From NCBI RefSeq assembly GCF_012317045.1, contig NZ_CP051154.1:2108001-2172000 (forward strand): DNA of 64,000 nucleotides, in the 5' to 3' direction. This document shows, piece by piece, positions 9,185-16,188 of the stretch (position 1 is the stretch's first letter; every line of letters begins with the position of its first letter). This DNA is from Leifsonia sp. PS1209. GTDB taxonomy: Bacteria > Actinomycetota > Actinomycetes > Actinomycetales > Microbacteriaceae. The notes beneath the pieces are model-generated. The model saw only the letters and a list, made by a program, of their open reading frames with translations. It was not told where the DNA came from and did not search any database. Made by a program: the position numbers and the translations under genes.

Positions 9185-9213
9185 CGATTGCGGACACCGT
9201 TCGTCCGCAATCG
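9185..9213. promoter_or_regulatory. Perfect 11-bp inverted repeat, candidate operator
   Basis: CGATTGCGGAC, a 7-bp spacer ACCGTTC, then GTCCGCAATCG. It begins just after the CDF stop and ends 16 bp before the GTG of the WYL regulator. No T-tract follows, so an operator for the downstream helix-turn-helix protein is more likely than a terminator. This is an inference from position and symmetry. Confidence 0.6.
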
Positions 9214-9229
9214 GCGGGATGATGGCAGG

Positions 9230-10186
9230 GTGAACACCACGGGATCGCGCACTCTCCAACTGCTCTCCCTGCTGCAGACCCACCGCTTCTGGCCGGGCCC
9301 GGAGCTCGCGGCACGCCTGGAGGTGTCTCCGCGCACCCTGCGCCGCGACATCGACCGACTGCGCGACCTCGGGTACCCGGTGGATGCGAGCCGTGGCGTC
9401 GACGGCGGATACCAGCTGGCGGCCGGCGCCTCCCTTCCCCCGCTCGTGGTCGACGACGAGGAGGCCGTCGCGCTCGCTGTCGGCCTGCGGACGGCAGCGC
9501 AGTCCGGCATCGCCGGGATCGAGGACGCCTCCGTTCGTGCCCTCGCCAAGGTGGTGCAGGTGATGCCGTCCCGGCTGCGCAGCCGGGTGGATGCGCTCCG
9601 TTCCGCGACCGTCGCCGGTGCCATGCGGCAGGGGCCGAGCGTGGACGCTGGGGTGCTCACGGTGGTGGCGCAGGCCTGCAGGGACGAGGAGCGCATCCAC
9701 TTCGTGTACGTCAGCCGTGACGGGGAGCGCAGCGACCGCCACGTCGAGCCGCACCGGCTGGTATCTGTGGAGCGGCGCTGGTATCTGGTGGCGTACGACC
9801 TCGGCAGGTTCGACTGGCGCAGCTTCCGCCTCGACAGGCTCGCCGAGCCGCGGACGACCGGGCAACGGTTCCGGCCGCGTGCCCTGCCGGCCGACGACGC
9901 GGCCAGCTATGTCTCCGCATCCCTCGGCGCCGCGACGGAGACGCTCGCGGTCGACGCGATCGTGCACGCGCCCGTCGCGCAGGTCGAGAGCGCGATCGGC
10001 CGGTGGGCGACGGCCGAGGCCGTGGATGCCGAGACCACCCGCGTGCACCTGTCTGCGGACAGTGCGGAGTGGGCGCTGTTCGGACTGGCCGCCGCGGATG
10101 CGCCGTTCCAGGTGATCGCGCCGCCGGAGGTCGTCGAGCTGGCCAGGGTGTGGGGCGAACGGTTCAGCGGCGCATCCATCGCCTAG
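9230..10186 (+). CDS. YafY-type HTH/WYL transcriptional regulator
   Basis: 318 aa from the GTG at 9230. The winged helix-turn-helix is TLQLLSLLQTHRFWPGPELAARLEVSPRTLRRDIDRLRDLGYPVDASRG. The WYL domain (residues about 140-200) holds VEPHRLVSVERRWYLVAYD and WRSFRLDRL, and a WCX-like C-terminus follows. WYL domains bind ligands, often nucleic acid or small signals. Unlike PafB/PafC this is a stand-alone regulator. It sits right behind a perfect inverted repeat, consistent with autoregulation. The target genes are unknown. Confidence 0.93.
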   Translation: MNTTGSRTLQLLSLLQTHRFWPGPELAARLEVSPRTLRRDIDRLRDLGYPVDASRGVDGGYQLAAGASLPPLVVDDEEAVALAVGLRTAAQSGIAGIEDASVRALAKVVQVMPSRLRSRVDALRSATVAGAMRQGPSVDAGVLTVVAQACRDEERIHFVYVSRDGERSDRHVEPHRLVSVERRWYLVAYDLGRFDWRSFRLDRLAEPRTTGQRFRPRALPADDAASYVSASLGAATETLAVDAIVHAPVAQVESAIGRWATAEAVDAETTRVHLSADSAEWALFGLAAADAPFQVIAPPEVVELARVWGERFSGASIA

Positions 10187-10200
10187 ACTTTCCAACCGTT

Positions 10201-11301
10201 ATGACGACCGCAGCCGAGCGCAACCCGAGTCCAGCGGACATCCGCCGCTGGCGCCGCTACCTCGCCGACGAACGGGCGGAGGCCGCGGTCTACCGCGACC
10301 TCGCCGGACGCCGCACCGGCGAGGAGCGCGAGATCCTGCTCGCGCTCGCCGAGGCGGAGGGCAGGCACGAGCAGCACTGGCTCACCCTGCTCGGCGACGA
10401 CGTCGGCCGACCGCTGCGCGGGGACATCCGCACCCGGCTCCTCGGCCTCCTGGCCCGCCGGTTCGGCTCGGTCTTCGTGCTCGCGCTCGCGCAGCGCGCC
10501 GAGGCCCGCTCCCCCTACAGCGACGACGTGGATGCGACGCCGCAGATGGCCGCGGACGAGCAGATCCACGAGGAGGTCGTCCGCGCGCTCGCCGCCCGGG
10601 GACGGCAGCGGCTGTCCGGCACGTTCCGCGCCGCCGTGTTCGGCGCGAACGACGGGCTCGTCAGCAACCTCGCGCTCGTGCTCGGCATCAGCGCGAGCGG
10701 CGTCGCCACCCACGTGGTGCTGCTCACCGGCATCTCCGGCCTCCTCGCCGGCGCGCTGTCGATGGGCGCAGGCGAATACGTCTCCGTCCGGTCGCAGCGA
10801 GAACTGCTCGAAGCGTCCAGCCCCAACCCGGAGACGCGGTCTGCGCTGCCCGACCTCGACGTCGACGCCAACGAGCTCACGCTCGTCTACCGTGCGCGCG
10901 GGATGGCGCCGGACGAGGCGAAGGCGCACGCCGCCGAGGTGCTCGCCGGCCTGAATGCGCGCGCCGTGGAGACGGCGTCGGTGCAGGCCGTGACGGGCGA
11001 GGTGATCGACGAGCACGAGTCGGTCGGCACGGGCTGGAACGCTGCGCTCTCGAGTTTCTGCTTCTTCGCATCCGGAGCGCTCATCCCGATCCTGCCGTAC
11101 CTCTTCGGCCTGCAGGGCACGACGGCGGTGCTCGTGGCCGCGCTGCTGGTCGGGATCGTGCTGCTCGGGACGGGCGCCATCGTCGGGCTGCTGTCCGGGG
11201 CGTCCCCGCTCAAGCGCGCGCTGCGCCAGCTGGCGATCGGGTACGGGGCCGCCGCGGCGACGTACCTGCTCGGACTGCTGTTCGGCGCGACGGTCGGCTA
11301 G
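10201..11301 (+). CDS. Ferritin-like/VIT1 fusion, MbfA-type iron or manganese exporter
   Basis: 366 aa from the ATG at 10201, 14 bp after the WYL gene. Residues 1-130 form a ferritin-like helical domain with metal-ligand glutamates and histidines (ERAEAAVYRDLA, EAEGRHEQHW, DEQIHEEVV). Residues about 140-366 form a CCC1/VIT1 membrane domain (FGANDGLVSNLALVLGIS, LSMGAGEYVSVRSQRE) with about five helices. This architecture matches MbfA, a membrane-bound ferritin that exports iron in alphaproteobacteria. Transport here is inferred. A second VIT protein lacking the ferritin domain is at 20392-21120. Confidence 0.9.
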   Translation: MTTAAERNPSPADIRRWRRYLADERAEAAVYRDLAGRRTGEEREILLALAEAEGRHEQHWLTLLGDDVGRPLRGDIRTRLLGLLARRFGSVFVLALAQRAEARSPYSDDVDATPQMAADEQIHEEVVRALAARGRQRLSGTFRAAVFGANDGLVSNLALVLGISASGVATHVVLLTGISGLLAGALSMGAGEYVSVRSQRELLEASSPNPETRSALPDLDVDANELTLVYRARGMAPDEAKAHAAEVLAGLNARAVETASVQAVTGEVIDEHESVGTGWNAALSSFCFFASGALIPILPYLFGLQGTTAVLVAALLVGIVLLGTGAIVGLLSGASPLKRALRQLAIGYGAAAATYLLGLLFGATVG

Positions 11302-11311
11302 CGACGGTCGG

Positions 11312-11824
11312 TTAGCGGCGGTCGCGGCCTCTGCCGCCGTCCCCGCCGTAGACGAGCGCCCCGGCGATCGGGACCAGCAGGAACCAGAGCCAGCTGTACG
11401 CGTATCCCCACACCGAGCTCGTCACGAAGAACAGGATGAGCGCCACGAACGGCGCGATGGACACGATCGCGAGACCCCAGCGGCGGTCCCCGGTGCGTCC
11501 GGAGCGCTGCTCGTACGGGTCGGAGGGCGACTGCGCGGCGTAGTCGGGTGCCTGATAGGCGGCGCCTGCCCCAGCGCCTGCAGCAGCACCGGCACCTGCC
11601 GCGGCGCCCGTGCCGTCGAGGTCGACGCGCCCCGGGAGGTCGGCGAACAGCGGGGCGAGGTCGCCGCGCGTCACGGCGGAGCGGGCGGACTGCACGCGGG
11701 TCTGCACCTCGGCGTCGGTCAGGCGCCCCTGCGCCGCGTGGGCCTGCAGGGCGGCGACGGCGCGCTCCCGCTCGTCGTTGCTGAGTCGCAGGGCCGCGCC
11801 GGAAGGATCGGTCAGGTCGGTCAT
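11312..11824 (-). CDS. DUF1707 domain membrane protein
   Basis: 170 aa from the ATG at 11824. The N-terminal DUF1707 domain is ALRLSNDERERAVAALQAHAAQGRLTDAEVQTRVQSARSA. A Gly/Ala-rich linker with AAGAGA-type repeats follows at about residues 70-90. Two C-terminal membrane helices (LAIVSIAPFVALILFFV and SWLWFLLVPIAGALVYG) come last. Such proteins are common and uncharacterised in actinobacteria. An upstream in-frame ATG at 11848 would add eight residues. It is convergent with the MbfA-like gene and divergent from the LexA-boxed gene. Confidence 0.85.
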   Translation of the reverse strand: MTDLTDPSGAALRLSNDERERAVAALQAHAAQGRLTDAEVQTRVQSARSAVTRGDLAPLFADLPGRVDLDGTGAAAGAGAAAGAGAGAAYQAPDYAAQSPSDPYEQRSGRTGDRRWGLAIVSIAPFVALILFFVTSSVWGYAYSWLWFLLVPIAGALVYGGDGGRGRDRR

Positions 11825-11877
11825 GCACACAGTATGGCGCAGGTGCATTCGTCGGTCGATGGCTTTACACTCGTTAA

Positions 11878-11893
11878 TCGAACAAACGTTCGA
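11878..11893. promoter_or_regulatory. LexA (SOS) box upstream of the DUF6504-like gene
   Basis: TCGAACAAACGTTCGA is a perfect match to the actinobacterial LexA consensus TCGAAC-N4-GTTCGA. It lies 18 bp before the ATG at 11912 and 53 bp from the divergent DUF1707 start. Position favours control of the rightward gene. Confidence 0.88.
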
Positions 11894-11911
11894 ACGAGCG
11901 AGGTGAGAGGC

Positions 11912-12202
11912 ATGACCGACATCGGAGAGTCCGTCGCGGTGTGGACGACGGACGACGGCATCCCGACCAGGCTGGTGTGGCGGGCGACCAGATACCGCGT
12001 GACAGACACGCCGACGGTGTGGGCGGAGGTCTGCGCCTGGTGGCGGCCGTTCGGCGAGCACCGCTACGGCGTCGGCAGCCTGCCGAGGGAGATCGGCGGC
12101 TGGCGCTTCCAGGCCACCGACGACACGGGATGCGCGCACGTGTTCGACGTGCGGCACGACAACACCAGCCGCAGCTGGCACCTGGTGAGGATCTTCGACT
12201 GA
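11912..12202 (+). CDS. Small SOS-controlled protein, DUF6504-like
   Basis: 96 aa from the ATG at 11912, preceded by GAGGTGAGAGG. The pattern V-x-TDDGIPTRLVWRATRYRV near the start, a central AWWRPFG, and a closing VFDVRHDNTSRSWHLVRIFD recall what I know as DUF6504. In several actinobacteria that domain is encoded near ImuB-type Y-family polymerases. Its function is unknown. The C-terminus of ImuB in this window ends in a loosely similar W-x-L/EARYD pattern. A perfect LexA box 18 bp upstream puts it in the SOS regulon. It is separated from imuA' by DUF3097 and cspA. Confidence 0.82.
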   Translation: MTDIGESVAVWTTDDGIPTRLVWRATRYRVTDTPTVWAEVCAWWRPFGEHRYGVGSLPREIGGWRFQATDDTGCAHVFDVRHDNTSRSWHLVRIFD

Positions 12203-12249
12203 TGGCGTGGCTCCCCCTCCACCTCCCCCGCACCCTCTAGTCTCTCCGG

Positions 12250-13086
12250 GTGAACGACGACCGCTACGGAGCCGATGTGCTGGCGACCGACTGGAAGAAC
12301 GCGGGCCGCGTGGCCGTGCCCGAGGTCGAAGCGGTGCGCGACCTCGTCATCGAGGATGCCGTGAGCGGCTTCTGCGGCGCCGTCACCCGCATCGAAGGGC
12401 AGACCGTCGAGCTGGAGGACTACTTCGGCAAGAAGCGCGTCTTCCCGTTCAGCGGATCCTTCCTGATCGACGGTGCGCCCGTCACGCTGGTGCACGCCGC
12501 GAAGGGCGGAGGGGCGCGGGCGAGGACCGCATCCGGATCGTTCGCCGTCGCCGACCAGAAGGCCAGGGTCGCGCGCGCCAGCCGCATCTTCGTCGAAGGC
12601 CGGCACGACGCCGAGCTGGTGGAGAAGGTCTGGGGAGACGATCTGCGCGTGGAGGGCGTCGTCGTCGAATACCTGGAGGGCGTCGACGACCTGGATGCGA
12701 TCGTGCGCGAGTTCGCGCCGGACCGGTCCCGCCGCATCGGCGTGCTCGTCGACCACCTCGTGCCCGGCTCCAAGGAGAGCAGGATCGCCGACGCGGTGAA
12801 GCGCGGGCCGTACGGAGAGCACGTCCTGGTGGTCGGGCACCCGTACATCGACATCTGGCAGGCCGTGAAACCGGCGCGCGTCGGGCTGGACGCCTGGCCG
12901 AGCATCCCGCGCTCGATCGAGTGGAAGAAGGGGATCTGCGCCGCCCTCGGACTCCCCCACGAGACCCAGGCGGACACCGCCCGCGCCTGGAAACGCATCC
13001 TGGGCAGCGTCCGTAACTTCACCGATCTCGAGCCGGAACTGCTCGGCAGGGTGGAGCACCTGATCGACTTCGTCACCGAACCGTGA
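12250..13086 (+). CDS. DUF3097 protein with a Toprim-like core
   Basis: 278 aa from a GTG. The N-terminal part (YGADVLATDWKNAGRVAVPEV, FGKKRVFPF) and the central Toprim-like segment IFVEGRHDAELVEKVWGDDLR ... IGVLVDHLVPGSKESRIAD identify DUF3097, an actinobacterial family of unknown activity. The acidic Toprim residues (E in VEGRHD and D in LVDHLVPGS) are present, so nucleic-acid chemistry is possible. The terminal region has WKRILGSVRNFTDLEPELLGRVEHLIDFV. It starts 47 bp after the LexA-boxed gene with no LexA box of its own. Confidence 0.9.
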   Translation: MNDDRYGADVLATDWKNAGRVAVPEVEAVRDLVIEDAVSGFCGAVTRIEGQTVELEDYFGKKRVFPFSGSFLIDGAPVTLVHAAKGGGARARTASGSFAVADQKARVARASRIFVEGRHDAELVEKVWGDDLRVEGVVVEYLEGVDDLDAIVREFAPDRSRRIGVLVDHLVPGSKESRIADAVKRGPYGEHVLVVGHPYIDIWQAVKPARVGLDAWPSIPRSIEWKKGICAALGLPHETQADTARAWKRILGSVRNFTDLEPELLGRVEHLIDFVTEP

Positions 13087-13281
13087 CGAACCGCGACGGT
13101 CGGATTCTGCGTCACTGGTGTGTTTTTCGCGGTTGGCGGCTAGGCTAAGGCCAGTCGTGTGTTTTGCATGTGTTGGATAGGTGCGTCCCAAACCCGGAGC
13201 GTTGCCAGCTTTACAGGAGCAGGAGAACACGCGACGAGGCCCCGACAGTCGGGGTCGAGGAATATCGCTCCTGGAGGAGAT
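13087..13281 (+). other. Long untranslated leader upstream of the cold-shock gene
   Basis: 195 bp between the DUF3097 stop and the cspA ATG, with no open frame I would accept. It ends in the strong ribosome site CTGGAGGAGA. Long structured leaders are a hallmark of cold-shock mRNAs, so a thermosensing 5' UTR is possible. I could not fix a promoter or fold it by eye. Confidence 0.45.
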
Positions 13282-13485
13282 ATGGCTACTGGTACGGTCA
13301 AATGGTTCAACGCTGAAAAGGGCTTCGGCTTCATCGCTCCCGACGACGGCGGCGCTGATGTGTTCGCCCACTACTCGGCGATCGCTTCGAGCGGCTACCG
13401 CTCGCTCGAGGAGAACCAGAAGGTCGAGTTCGAGGTGACGCAGGGCCCCAAGGGCCTGCAGGCGGAGAACATCCGCCCGCTCTGA
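13282..13485 (+). CDS. cspA: Cold-shock protein CspA family
   Basis: 67 aa from the ATG at 13282 behind a strong GGAGGAG. The protein is a single five-stranded OB fold. RNP1 reads [11 protein letters not shown] and RNP2 reads DVFAHYSAI, both with the aromatic residues that stack on single-stranded nucleic acid. It begins [15 protein letters not shown] and ends QAENIRPL, normal for the family. It acts as an RNA chaperone at low temperature or generally in growth. A terminator follows at once, so it is monocistronic. Confidence 0.97.
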   Translation: MATGTVKWFNAEKGFGFIAPDDGGADVFAHYSAIASSGYRSLEENQKVEFEVTQGPKGLQAENIRPL

Positions 13486-13498
13486 CCTGAGCTTCGAA

Positions 13499-13528
13499 CG
13501 GGGTCGCGCTTCGGCGCGGCCCCGTTTT
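13499..13528 (+). terminator. Rho-independent terminator after cspA
   Basis: CGGGGTCGCGC / GCGCGGCCCCG stem (one G-U) with a TTCG loop, then TTTT. Confidence 0.88.
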
Positions 13529-13563
13529 CGTTTGCCCGGCGCCGCCCGCTTTCCAGCCCTCAT

Positions 13564-13768
13564 CTCCGCTTGAGCGGAGTTTCCGGCGCCCCCCGGCCGC
13601 ATCTCCGCTTGAGCGGATGGATGCGCGGCGTGTCGCCACGCGCATCCGGTGTTGCGCGCGCCGCGGGTCTGCATCCGTTGCGCAGGAGATTCCCCTCGAC
13701 ACGCCGTCCGGCACTCCGCTGGAGCGGAGAAACGACGTGAAAGCGGCCAGTTCTCCGCCGGAGCGGAG
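13564..13768. repeat. Array of four 16-bp palindromes before the mutasome operon
   Basis: Copies at 13564-13579 (CTCCGCTTGAGCGGAG), 13603-13618, 13714-13729 (CTCCGCTGGAGCGGAG) and 13753-13768 (one arm mismatch). Consensus is CTCCGCT-NN-AGCGGAG. They come as two pairs, each with exactly 39 bp between copy starts; the pairs start 150 bp apart. They fill most of the 364-bp gene-free gap between cspA and imuA'. Either regulator binding sites or a dispersed palindromic repeat family would explain them. Confidence 0.8.
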
Positions 13769-13823
13769 TGCGCCGCGCGGGATGGGACGCGCCCGGCGCC
13801 GCCCGAAAATGCATTTGCCATCG

Positions 13824-13839
13824 TCGAACATATGTTCGA
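13824..13839 (+). promoter_or_regulatory. LexA (SOS) box of the imuA'-imuB-dnaE2 operon
   Basis: TCGAACATATGTTCGA is a perfect TCGAAC-N4-GTTCGA site ending 10 bp before the imuA' ATG. LexA bound here would block initiation or early elongation of the mutasome transcript. Confidence 0.93.
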
Positions 13840-13849
13840 AAATAGAGGC

Positions 13850-14545
13850 ATGCATTCTTCAGCAGCCACCGTCGCCGAGCCGGTCGTCGACCGCGCGCAG
13901 GTGCACGAGCTGCAGTCGCGCATCCGGCAGATGCAGGCCACCACGCTGGAGAGCAGGCGACTGGAGACGCACCCGGCGCTCTCCCCTCTGCTGCCCGGCG
14001 GTGCCTTGAAGGCCGGTGCCGCATACGCGGTGCGCGGGTCGACGACGCTCGTGATGGCCATGCTGGCCGGCCCGAGCGCATCCGGTGCGTGGTGCGGCGT
14101 GGTCGGGATGCCGGACTTCGGGGCGGAGGCGGCAGGGCGGTTCGGGATCGACCTCGACCGGCTCGTGCTCGTCCCGCACCCCGGCGAGCAGTGGCTGACC
14201 GTCACCGCCGCCGTGGTGGATGTGCTGAGCGTCGTGGTCGTCGCCCCCACCAGCCGGGCGCGCGACGGCGACATCGCCAGGCTCAACGCCCGGCTGCGGC
14301 AGCGGGAGGCCACCCTGATCGTGGTGGGAGACTGGCCGCAGGTCGAGGCGACGCTCACGGTCTCCCGCAGCGGCTGGGACGGGCTCGGAGGCGGAACCGG
14401 CTACCTCTCCTCCCGCCGCGTGACCGTCGAATCCGCTCCGCGCGGCGGCTCCGGCCAGCTCCGCCGCGCGGAGCTCTGGCTGCCGGCCCTCGACGAGAGC
14501 TTCCGCTCGGCGTCCGGCACCACGCGCCTGGAAGCGGTGAGCTGA
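13850..14545 (+). CDS. imuA': ImuA', SOS mutasome accessory protein
   Basis: 231 aa from the ATG at 13850, behind a LexA box and TAGAGG. It resembles a reduced RecA fold (LSPLLPGGALKAGAAYAVRGSTTLVMAMLAGPSA; ATLIVVGDWPQVEATL) without a convincing Walker A lysine. In mycobacteria ImuA' pairs with ImuB and DnaE2 to carry out error-prone translesion synthesis. The stop and the imuB ATG are separated by 1 nt, indicating one operon. Confidence 0.9.
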   Translation: MHSSAATVAEPVVDRAQVHELQSRIRQMQATTLESRRLETHPALSPLLPGGALKAGAAYAVRGSTTLVMAMLAGPSASGAWCGVVGMPDFGAEAAGRFGIDLDRLVLVPHPGEQWLTVTAAVVDVLSVVVVAPTSRARDGDIARLNARLRQREATLIVVGDWPQVEATLTVSRSGWDGLGGGTGYLSSRRVTVESAPRGGSGQLRRAELWLPALDESFRSASGTTRLEAVS

Positions 14546-14546
14546 G

Positions 14547-16097
14547 ATGCCGGCCGTCACCCGCGCGATCGTGCTGTGGTGCCCGGACTGGCCGGTGATC
14601 GCCGCCCTGCAGGCCGGCGACCTGCCGCAGGACACCCCGCTGGCGCTCCTCGACCGCAACCTCGTGTTCGCCTGCTCCGCCGCAGCGCGCGCGGAGGGCG
14701 TCACGCGCGGCCTGCGCATCCGGGAGGCCCAGGCGCGCTGCACCCAGTTGCAGGTGCTGCCGTACGATCCCGTCCTGGATGCGCGGGCCTTCGACCCCGT
14801 GCTCGCCGCGATCGAGGAGATCACCCCCGGCGTCCAGCCCATCCGGCCCGGCACCTGCGTGCTGCGCGCCCGCGGTCCAGCCCGCTACTACGGCGGAGAG
14901 GAGCAGGCCGCCGCCGAACTGCTGCGCTGCCTCGAAGGGCTCGGCATCCCGGACGCGCGCATCGGCATCGCGGACGGCCCGTTCGCCGCCGAGCAGGCGG
15001 CCCGCACGACCGGTGCAGAGCGCATCAGGGTCATCCCGCCCGGCGACTCCCCCGCGTTCCTCTCCCCCCTGCCCATCGCGCAGCTCGGGCAGGACGAGCT
15101 GACGCCGCTGTTCCGCAGGCTGGGCATCCACACCCTCGGCCACCTGGCCGCGCTCGGGGCGACGGATGTGCGGGAACGGTTCGGGGAGCGTGGCGCCTGG
15201 TGCCACACCATCGCGAGCGGGCTCGACAGCACGGCGGTGGTGCCGCGCACGCCGCCGAAGCAGCTGGAACGCGCGATCGAGTTCGAGCCGCCGCTCGACA
15301 GGGTGGACCAGGTGACGTTCGCGTTCCGGGGAACGGCGGAGGCGTTCATCGGCGGTCTCACCAAGGCGGGGCTGGTGTGCACGGCGCTGCGCATCGAGGT
15401 GACGGACGAGTCCGGCAAGGTGAGCGAGCGCAGCTGGCTGCACCCCCGGCTGTTCTCGGCGGCCGACGTGGTCGACAGGGTGCGCTGGCAGCTGCAGGGC
15501 TCCGGCAGCATCGAGAGCGGGCTCGGCTCCCCGATCGCGCGGGTGCTGGTGGAGCCGGAGGCCGTCGACGACATCGGCCACCACGAGGAGGGGCTGTGGG
15601 GCGGGGGCGCGGACGAGCGCATCCATCACGGGCTGTCGCGGGTGCAGAGCATCCTGGGCCACGACGCGGTGCTCACGGCGACCATCGGCGGCGGGCGTGG
15701 GCTCGCGGAGCGGCAGGTACTCGTGCCGTGGGGCGACCGCGCCGTCGGGGTGGCGCGCGCCGACCAGCCGTGGCCGGGCAGCCTGCCGGCCCCGGCGCCG
15801 TCGACCGTGTTCGAGGCGCCGCGTCCCGTGGTGGTGCTCGGTGCGGACGGCGAGCAGGTCGGGGTGACGGGGCGCGGCGTCGTCACGGAGCCGATCGTCC
15901 GGTTCTCGTCGACGGGCACGGCACGGGATGCGCGCCCCGTCGACTCCTGGGCGGGCCCGTGGCCGGTGCGGGAACGCTGGTGGGATGCTGCCGCCTCGCG
16001 CACGGCGCATCGCTTCCAGGTGGTCGACGCTGACGGGAACGCGTGGCTGCTGGTGCTCGCGGACGGCGCGTGGCAGGCGGAGGCGCGGTATGACTGA
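14547..16097 (+). CDS. imuB: ImuB, catalytically inactive Y-family polymerase homologue
   Basis: 516 aa from the ATG at 14547. The fold is that of Y-family polymerases, but the catalytic acidic motifs are lost. The first motif reads LWCPDWPVIAAL instead of a DxDxFFA type, and the second reads RGPARYYGGEE. ImuB is therefore an adaptor that docks DnaE2, ImuA' and the beta clamp. The C-terminal tail ends WLLVLADGAWQAEARYD. Its last codons overlap an apparent micro-ORF (ATGACTGA). Length and order are standard for the cassette. Confidence 0.94.
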   Translation: MPAVTRAIVLWCPDWPVIAALQAGDLPQDTPLALLDRNLVFACSAAARAEGVTRGLRIREAQARCTQLQVLPYDPVLDARAFDPVLAAIEEITPGVQPIRPGTCVLRARGPARYYGGEEQAAAELLRCLEGLGIPDARIGIADGPFAAEQAARTTGAERIRVIPPGDSPAFLSPLPIAQLGQDELTPLFRRLGIHTLGHLAALGATDVRERFGERGAWCHTIASGLDSTAVVPRTPPKQLERAIEFEPPLDRVDQVTFAFRGTAEAFIGGLTKAGLVCTALRIEVTDESGKVSERSWLHPRLFSAADVVDRVRWQLQGSGSIESGLGSPIARVLVEPEAVDDIGHHEEGLWGGGADERIHHGLSRVQSILGHDAVLTATIGGGRGLAERQVLVPWGDRAVGVARADQPWPGSLPAPAPSTVFEAPRPVVVLGADGEQVGVTGRGVVTEPIVRFSSTGTARDARPVDSWAGPWPVRERWWDAAASRTAHRFQVVDADGNAWLLVLADGAWQAEARYD

Positions 16098-16179
16098 CCT
16101 GCCGCGCATGGCTGACCTGCCGCGCATGGCTGACCCGGGCGGGATGGCTGACCTGCCGGGTAAGACTGACCCGGGCGGA
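16090..16179 (+). repeat. 18-bp tandem repeat, five units
   Basis: Units at 16090-16107, 16108-16125, 16126-16143, 16144-16161 and 16162-16179. The first two differ only at the second codon. The later units diverge but keep the GAC and CCG/GGC positions and the 18-bp phase. Confidence 0.8.
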
Positions 16180-16188
16180 GAACGCTGA
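16090..16188 (+). CDS. Putative 32-aa hexapeptide-repeat micro-ORF coupling imuB to dnaE2
   Basis: Start ATG at 16090 has GGAGG 6 nt upstream and overlaps the imuB stop by 8 nt. Its TGA overlaps the dnaE2 ATG by one base (TGATG). The peptide is five six-residue units (MTDLPR, MADLPR, MADPGG, MADLPG, KTDPGG) plus ER, encoded by five 18-bp DNA units. It has no recognised family. It may be translated only to carry ribosomes across the 90-nt gap, or it may be a real small protein. A non-coding slippage repeat is the alternative. Confidence 0.5.
   Translation: MTDLPRMADLPRMADPGGMADLPGKTDPGGER

Noticed and set aside
13564-13768. CRISPR array
   Set aside because: Repeats are 16-bp palindromes with unequal gaps of 23, 95 and 23 bp, and there are no cas genes.
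12064-14358. A 764-codon minus-strand frame across DUF3097, cspA and imuA'
   Set aside because: Runs through three well-supported plus-strand genes and the palindromes; no family resemblance.
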